A stretch of DNA of 64,000 bases from positions 60,440-124,439 of the forward strand of contig NKYR01000116.1 of NCBI GenBank assembly GCA_003184365.1, in the 5' to 3' direction. Source of the DNA: Evernia prunastri (lineage: Eukaryota; Ascomycota; Lecanoromycetes; Lecanorales; Parmeliaceae). The position numbers were made by a program, and so were the translations under genes. A model generated the notes under the pieces. The model saw only the letters and a program-made list of their open reading frames with translations. It did no database searches and was not told the origin of the DNA. The stretch's first letter is position 1. Each line of letters opens with the position of its first letter. Of the stretch, positions 58,305 to 64,000 are shown piece by piece.

Positions 58305-60419
58305 GATCGTTGTTGCGTGAAGTGTACAACCGCTGTCGCGTGAAGTGTATGCGAGAGCGGCGGACTGGGGGATGTTGACGATGAGGGTGAGAAGTAGTGT
58401 AGAGGTACACTAAAGAACGAGGCGTTGCTGAGCGATTGAATCAATCAAATCTTAGGAGAAAATGCTGTTGGTGAGTGAGGTGATTGTATTGAGGTAGTGT
58501 TGGTTGGCAGAAAAAGAGGAAAGGTGATAGTTAAGGATGAAGTTCAAGTGAGCTAATTTGACTGTTCTTTTCAGGCAGCGTGCCGTTTTCCTAGCAATCC
58601 TGCCCGTATCAGTGTGCTTGTTTGATAATTGATTATGCATTTTGGTCAATGACATTCCTTTCATGGTTTCAGTCCAAAAGAACCCGGCTCTTGTCTATCA
58701 GGTGCGAGACACATCTGCAGCAAATCTGGAATCTTCCTACGATTTCGAGCTCATATTCAAGCTGATTCAAAGGGATCCTCACGCATAAAGCTTCCTCTCG
58801 TGATGTATAAGGAAGCTTTGGAAGGGAACAGAGCCTGAGTAGTGGGCTCTTGCAGCGAGCAAGCAGAATCACCAAGCCACGCAATTGAAAGAGTATACCC
58901 ACACAGCATCAATCCATCACGTCTCCCCTTCTCCCCAACAGCAGAAATCCATCCCAGCCCACCCCTCTATCCTCTCCGCAACGCACCCAGCTCCATCCCC
59001 ACGCGCCCATCCACCTCAGCAAATTATCACCTCGTGAGGTATTGAGTCACACCCTACCCCGCCCAACTCCCTCTTCTTGCTCTCCTCGAGCCCTCATACC
59101 TCTGACCCTATCCACGACGTTTCTCCTAACTCCAAATCCACGCTTCATAGTAGCGTTGCGAATTAGACCAGCGGAGTTGATCATGTTGAGGGAAATTCTC
59201 TCACCGACTCGGTGCAAAAGGCGGCCCGGATAACCTAGCACGCTAAGACCCATTTGGGCTTGGGTGTCCCGCCTTTTTTCTCCCATTTTTTTTTCTTTTT
59301 TTGGCGCGCAGTTTCGGCCCTCACATATTATCTCCAGTCACCGAAACTTCGTATGAATGTTGTTGCAGGTCTCAGCACCGGCGCGAGCCACGTGGAGAGG
59401 CATATGGAAGGTAGTCTTCCCAAGTGCAGCAAAGACCTGGAGTGAAAACGAAGGCATACAAGCGCGCGCGCGCAGGGAAGAATGCCATGCCTCCGGAAGA
59501 GATGGAATCGAAATAAAGAGCCCAACACTGGCGGAGAGTCACGTCCCTCTATGCGGAAGTGCCATATTATGCGACTGGTCAGCGCCCAGTCCCACTGTGG
59601 CGAGTAGTGTAGAGTAATGAAAGCAATCAATCGATTAGACCTCGCAATCGGATGGATAATCAAGCTCGAGGTCCTCCCACAAAAGCTCTTCTTTCCACGA
59701 AGCTCCTTTTCCTCATCTCTGTTGCGGACATCTTTGGCGCAACAGACCATCACCACCCTGCTCTCCGATCAAAAAAAAACACCACCTCAATTGAACAACA
59801 GACGCCGAAACCAAACCGTCCCTCGCGGTAAAAGCCAGCGGTCTATGAACCCGTTGACCTTCTCTTCAATCTCTTCTGGGCTAGGCGCCTGAACACTGAA
59901 CAGTGCAGAGCAATTTCCCGTAGCCAGTAGGCCGCTCTGACCAGTCTCGAATGAAGGTATTGCACACACACACACACACACACGCACACACACGCACCCA
60001 TACACGCACCGAATGCTATTTGGTGACAAACCCAACTGAGTTCATCGAGTCGGATTCGGGAACAGATATACATCCGAGAAGGAGTATGCGGTGTTACTAG
60101 CTGCGGCCGGGTAGAGGTCGAAGGATGATGGGTGACTTTTGACGCCGACTTGGGATTGGTTGATCATGTGGGACAGAGAGGCTGTCACTCGCTGCTTTAT
60201 TAGAAGTTAAAGCAAAGACGTTGGCAGATTCGAGTTCCGACCTCCTATACACCAATCTTTCATTCGTCTTGCTACAGAACATGTACTCATACACCATCCC
60301 CAAACCATGCCCATCCATCATCAAAACCCCCCACCCGAGTATACAGTATTCCAATCTCAAACCTCCCATCAGGCCACATCGCCTCTTAACGCCTCAACCA
60401 CCTCCACCCCAACACTATT
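58305..60419. other. Intergenic with low-complexity tracts, no recognised gene
   Basis: Promoter of the giant gene at the left end. It contains C-rich stretches (58920-59110), a T-rich run (59272-59302) and the CA microsatellite listed separately. No frame shows a domain. Confidence 0.4.
59963..59996. repeat. CA dinucleotide microsatellite
   Basis: About fifteen CA units with two CG interruptions, followed by CACCCATACACGCAC. Likely length-variable. Confidence 0.9.
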
Positions 60420-60834
60420 TTACAGCATCGCAGCTCCCCCTGCAACAGCAGCCAGTCCGCCCGCAACGACCCAATCCGGCGCCATCATCGCGCCAGCGGC
60501 GGCTTTAGTCGCAGCCATGCTAGCGGAGCTGGAAGTGGCGGTGCTAGTCTTAGACGTAGCGCTAGTCGCGGAGGATGTTTCTGTTCGGACGCGGGGGGCG
60601 GATGTCAGTCATGGCTCCACTGCAGCGTTTGAGGAAGTGGAATGGAGAGGGGGGGGCATGTTTACGTGAGCTTGTACTCGAGCTTGTACTGGACGAGGCG
60701 GCCGCTACAGGGTCGCCGGCGCCTTCGTCGGTGCCGCCGCTGTCTCCGCTGCCGCTGGAACCGACGGGGGACTGCGGGGTTGCGGAGGCGAAGAGGAGGA
60801 GGGTGAAGGCGAGGAGGAGTTTGAGGAGGTGCAT
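60420..60834 (-). CDS. Small Ser/Thr-rich secreted protein, probably GPI-anchored
   Basis: Two exons, 60834-60666 and 60580-60420, joined in phase across an 85-nt GTAAAC...AACAG intron, give 109 residues. It has a signal peptide (MHLLKLLLAFTLLLFASA), a low-complexity Ser/Gly/Thr/Asp middle (SSGSGDSGGTDEG and SSSTSSSTSS, then TSSATSATSK), and a hydrophobic C-terminal tail (APDWVVAGGLAAVAGGAAML) after small residues AAAGA, which suits a GPI attachment site. This layout is that of small fungal cell-wall GPI proteins. Without splicing the frame would end differently (a basic, non-hydrophobic tail), so the intron decides the call. Function: wall or surface component, inferred only from architecture. 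Confidence 0.65.
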
Positions 60835-62652
60835 TGTGGGAGGTGAGGAGGGGGGGTTGTTGGATTGGTGAGTTATGAACGTTACGCAGGAGGATTGTTT
60901 AAGCAGAGGATATGGGCGAGGAGGCGTTTGCAGCTCTTAAAAGAGTGTATGAGGTCGCGGTGGATGGGTCAAGATAGGTGACGACAGGGGAAAAAAGAAA
61001 GTATTTCCATTTTCCGAACATGTCCACTATCATCAGCATATCTTGTACCAGATTTGGGATACTGGAAGATGCAGGTTCTGCTATCCTGCTCCTCTCAATT
61101 GGAGCGGAGAAAGCACGGGGACAAGAGTGCGATTCTGATAGGTTGCTGGCCTTGGAGTCACTAAGGTAACTGCTATCTTGGGCTGCTGACATAGCGAGAT
61201 AGCTGCTTGTACGTCGACTCTAGACGACATTTGAGGTAGATCATTGTCGATCCACGTCACGTGCAATTGGGAGAAATGCATCCACTACCCAAGGGAGCAA
61301 TCGAAATCATGTCATCCCCGTGTCATCGATTTCCTAATCTTGGCACCGGCGGGAAGCGGCGGGAGTGGCGCAACCTTAGATTCCTGCATCTTTTCGCTAG
61401 AATAATACCACATTACTTTAGTCGTAGTGCTTATAGCTTCAAACTCGGCACTTGCTCCGGTTGCTGCGGAGGAGGGGATCTTGCATACTGAAGTCGAGAT
61501 CAAACTTTCATTCAATCGTGTATCCTTAAGTCAAGCTCCCCACAGTGTATTGAACAGGGAAATTGGAAGTGGAGGATATTGATCCAGACGATGAATGCTT
61601 CCCCATTGACTCGGACGGTGTTCTTTGAATAATTGAGACATCAGCCATGGTCTAAGCCAAGTCCGGGTACACATCGAAGAGAAGGGTAAGAGAAACAACA
61701 GGGCAAGCTATAAATATAGGTGGCATATAAGGATGGGTGTTTTATACTCACCCGAACAGAGTGGTGTGTTTGCTGCTGTAGGTAAGCTTATTATTGATCA
61801 CCCCCCCGGAATCTTCACGAGTCGAGCTGGTTGCGTTGCGTACGTAGTCATGACATGTTTGTTGATGTGGTCAAAGTCAGATTCAATCTACTTTTCCATC
61901 CTTCATCTTGACATCAGTATTGCGTAAAAGCGTAAAAGTGAATCACTTCCAGACGGGCAAAGCATTCTAGAGAATAATGAGGAAACTGAGTTGTAGTCGT
62001 ACATTTTCCCGACCAGCTTACCATTTTAAACGACAGCGCGATCACTGTATAAAGTGTTTTGGTTGAATATAATTGCTCAATCAGCATTAGCATTCCTCAC
62101 ACTGGCGTAGCATTCTTGCTGATGTGGCGACTTATATATTCTGTGGAGGGGTGGCTTCAAAAGTTCTGGCGGCCAATCTTTATTTCCCCGCACTCCCTCC
62201 TCTTTTATCTAGGACCCTCCCTTACCTAGCAGCATCAACCTCCCGAACCTTCTGCGGCGAATCATATATCTTCCTCGTCGCACTAATACATGCTATGACT
62301 GTAGCCATCAAAAGGTGTGGGGCGTGCAGCTCCTTCGTGTCTTGAGACGGGCGAGCCAGCTGCACTTGCTGACACCTACATTTCAGAGCTTACGATAGTT
62401 CACCTCCTCCGCTCCTCCCTAACCCTACCAAATGTCATGATGTCAATTTCAAGAGGAAAAAGGACGCGGAAGCTTATGCACAAGCCTGAACGATGGAGGC
62501 AAACAAACACACATGAGGAAGCCACGGGTGCGGGGAGGCCAGACACTTTTATATCCTCCATCCCCTTCTCCTGCAGGCACCGGTCTTGAAACAGTCAACA
62601 CCCAAAGATTTCGTTCACCGAGATACAGACCACTGAAGTCAGTAACGCCAAC
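60835..62652. other. Intergenic, no recognised gene
   Basis: Divergent promoters of the GPI-type protein (minus) and the ferritin-like protein (plus) are in this 1.8-kb stretch. Short frames here show no motif. Confidence 0.4.
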
Positions 62653-63674
62653 ATGCGTCTCACTCTTGCTTGTCTAGCTACTCTCCTCGCCTCGGCCCTG
62701 GCCGTTCCAGTTGAGAAGAGAGCCAACACCCTGCCACCAGTCGATAGCGCTACCGACGAGTCCGTCCTGCAATTGGCTCTCTACCTCGAACACCTTGAGC
62801 TCGCTTTATACACCGGCGGGTTTGAAAACTTCACAGATGCTCAGTACACTGCTGCTGGCTTCCCCGCTGGCTTCCGCGAGAACGTTGGCGTGATTGCTTC
62901 GGTAAGCTCACCCACAACGTCACCCTCTGCAGAAGTAGTAAAGCTAACGGGAGCCTCTGATAGCATGAAGCAACCCACGCTGCTACCATCAGCGCCATCC
63001 TCGAGAAAGCTGGCTACACCCCCGTCCCAACATGCAGCTACAAATTCCCCTACAATTCTCCCACCTCCTTCGTCGACCTAGCGAACATGATCACCTCTGT
63101 CGGTATCGGTGCATACCTGGGAGGCGCGGAACTTCTCACGGATGACCCTGTCCTAGAAGTCGCTTCAGCCAGCATCCTTACTGTTGAAGCCCGCCATGAC
63201 GCATACCTCCGAGCCGGTGTCGGTGCCTCGCCCTTCCCAACGTCCTTCGACACCGCTCTCACAGCTGTCTTCGCCTACAACCTCGCTCAGATGTTCATCG
63301 TCGAGTGCCCCCAGCAGCTACCCATCCAAATCCTTCCCAGGCTAACCCTCGAGTCACCCACGCCACCTTCAAACCTCCAGCCTCCGACTCCTGCCGGAAC
63401 CCTGCTCAAATTCACGTATGATCCGTCAACATTCTTCGTTCAGGTTGCTCCCAACACTCCGCTTTACATCGGCCTGATCAATATGGTGACGAACATCACC
63501 TACACCGAAGTTACGAGCTGCGGTACTGGTTGTGCCACCATACCCGTGCCCGAGGGAGCAGCTGGTGCGGCATTTGCCGTGCTCACGACCTTCCCCACTG
63601 CGGATGCCTTGACGGAGGATCAGCTGTCGAGTTTCGGAACTCTTGCTGGCCCGGCGGAGGTCATCCTATCCTAA
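62653..63674 (+). CDS. Secreted ferritin-like (Rds1-type) protein
   Basis: Two exons, 62653-62901 and 62964-63674, joined in phase across a 62-nt intron, give 319 residues. A signal peptide (MRLTLACLATLLASALA) is followed by a KR dibasic site at 22-23, a probable Kex2 cut. The first helices carry YLEHLELALYTGG and HEATHAATISAIL, matching the ferritin-like four-helix fold of fungal Rds1/stress-response proteins (PF13668 type). EVASASILTVEARHDAYLR supplies the second E-x-x-H pair. The C-terminal third is a beta-rich, Cys-containing extension (SCGTGCATI). Whether metal is bound is not known; E/H residues are suitable. Rds1-type genes respond to nutrient and stress cues in yeasts. Well supported. 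Confidence 0.88.
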
Positions 63675-64000
63675 ACCGAGACGAACAGTACTACGTGAAA
63701 TCGGCGGGTGGCAGCAGTGATGTCTGAAATGGGGCAAAAGCGTGCAGTTTGATGACAATGCAACGATATGTACATAGCATTAATTCTAATGCCTAATTTG
63801 GTAATACAAGGCGAGTCTGCAACTATTTTCAAGGCCGTAATGCAACAGTTCAAACAGAAGCTCTCCTCTCCAACGAACAGACTGAACCCTCTGAAAAGGG
63901 TGATTGATTGATTGATTGATTTATTCATACTACCCTGAAGTTAGACCCTTAGTGGGCCAACTATGCGAGATGTGCAATCTATCTATCGAATCTAATTGAC
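63675..64000. other. 3' flank with TGAT microsatellite
   Basis: Non-coding end of the window. Five to six TGAT units lie at about 63900-63922. No other feature. Confidence 0.5.

Noticed and set aside
1..64000. CRISPR array, bacterial operons or rRNA
   Set aside because: The window is eukaryotic by introns and families; I saw no regularly spaced repeats with unique spacers and no rRNA-like sequence.

Overview
The window is nuclear DNA of a filamentous ascomycete (Pezizomycotina). The evidence is the many genes with short GT-AG introns (about 48-150 nt), typical fungal families (a NACHT-ankyrin NLR, heme-thiolate peroxygenase, DUF6604, DUF3638/DUF3645, Rds1-like ferritin fold, a GPI-type Ser/Thr-rich protein), and nonsense changes in relic genes that look like repeat-induced point mutation. 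A dothideomycete is possible but the sequence alone does not settle this. All exon structures below were worked out by hand from splice signals, reading phase and family motifs.

Layout. 1-8.4 kb: a secreted-protein pseudogene with two in-frame stops, an intact catalase-peroxidase gene (katG), a decayed subtilisin-like protease, a decayed tRNA-Ile-like sequence and a MITE with long terminal inverted repeats. 8.7-12.9 kb: an NLR-like STAND gene (Helo-like N-terminus, NACHT, ankyrin repeats, ZZ finger) carrying a one-base frameshift in an A8 tract and ending in palindromic DNA. 13.5-25.1 kb, all minus strand: heme-thiolate peroxidase, a divergent malate dehydrogenase-like enzyme, an APH-like kinase with no visible start codon, a small secreted protein made of two tandem copies of one four-cysteine domain, and a DUF6604 protein. 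26.3-35.1 kb: a small secreted protein, a Ulp1-like cysteine protease, an F-box-like relic, and a 1355-codon conserved fungal protein whose first intron appears to be GC-AG. 36-37.8 kb: diverged direct repeats flanking a decayed reading frame. 38.8-47 kb: an SDR reductase, a multipass membrane protein, a GH30-type glycosidase and a second Ulp1-like protease. 49-58.3 kb: one 3066-codon DUF6606/DUF3638/DUF3645 protein that shows a full set of helicase-like motifs. 60.4-63.7 kb: a small GPI-type protein and a secreted ferritin-like protein.

The genes do not form an obvious biosynthetic cluster. Recurring themes are peroxide and heme chemistry (KatG, peroxygenase, Rds1-like), secreted proteins, and immunity- or stress-type large proteins (NLR, DUF6604, DUF3638), set among relics and small inverted-repeat elements. 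The strongest candidates for something little described are the SF2-like motif set in the DUF3638 protein, the two-domain secreted protein, and the malate dehydrogenase relative that lacks one substrate-binding arginine.
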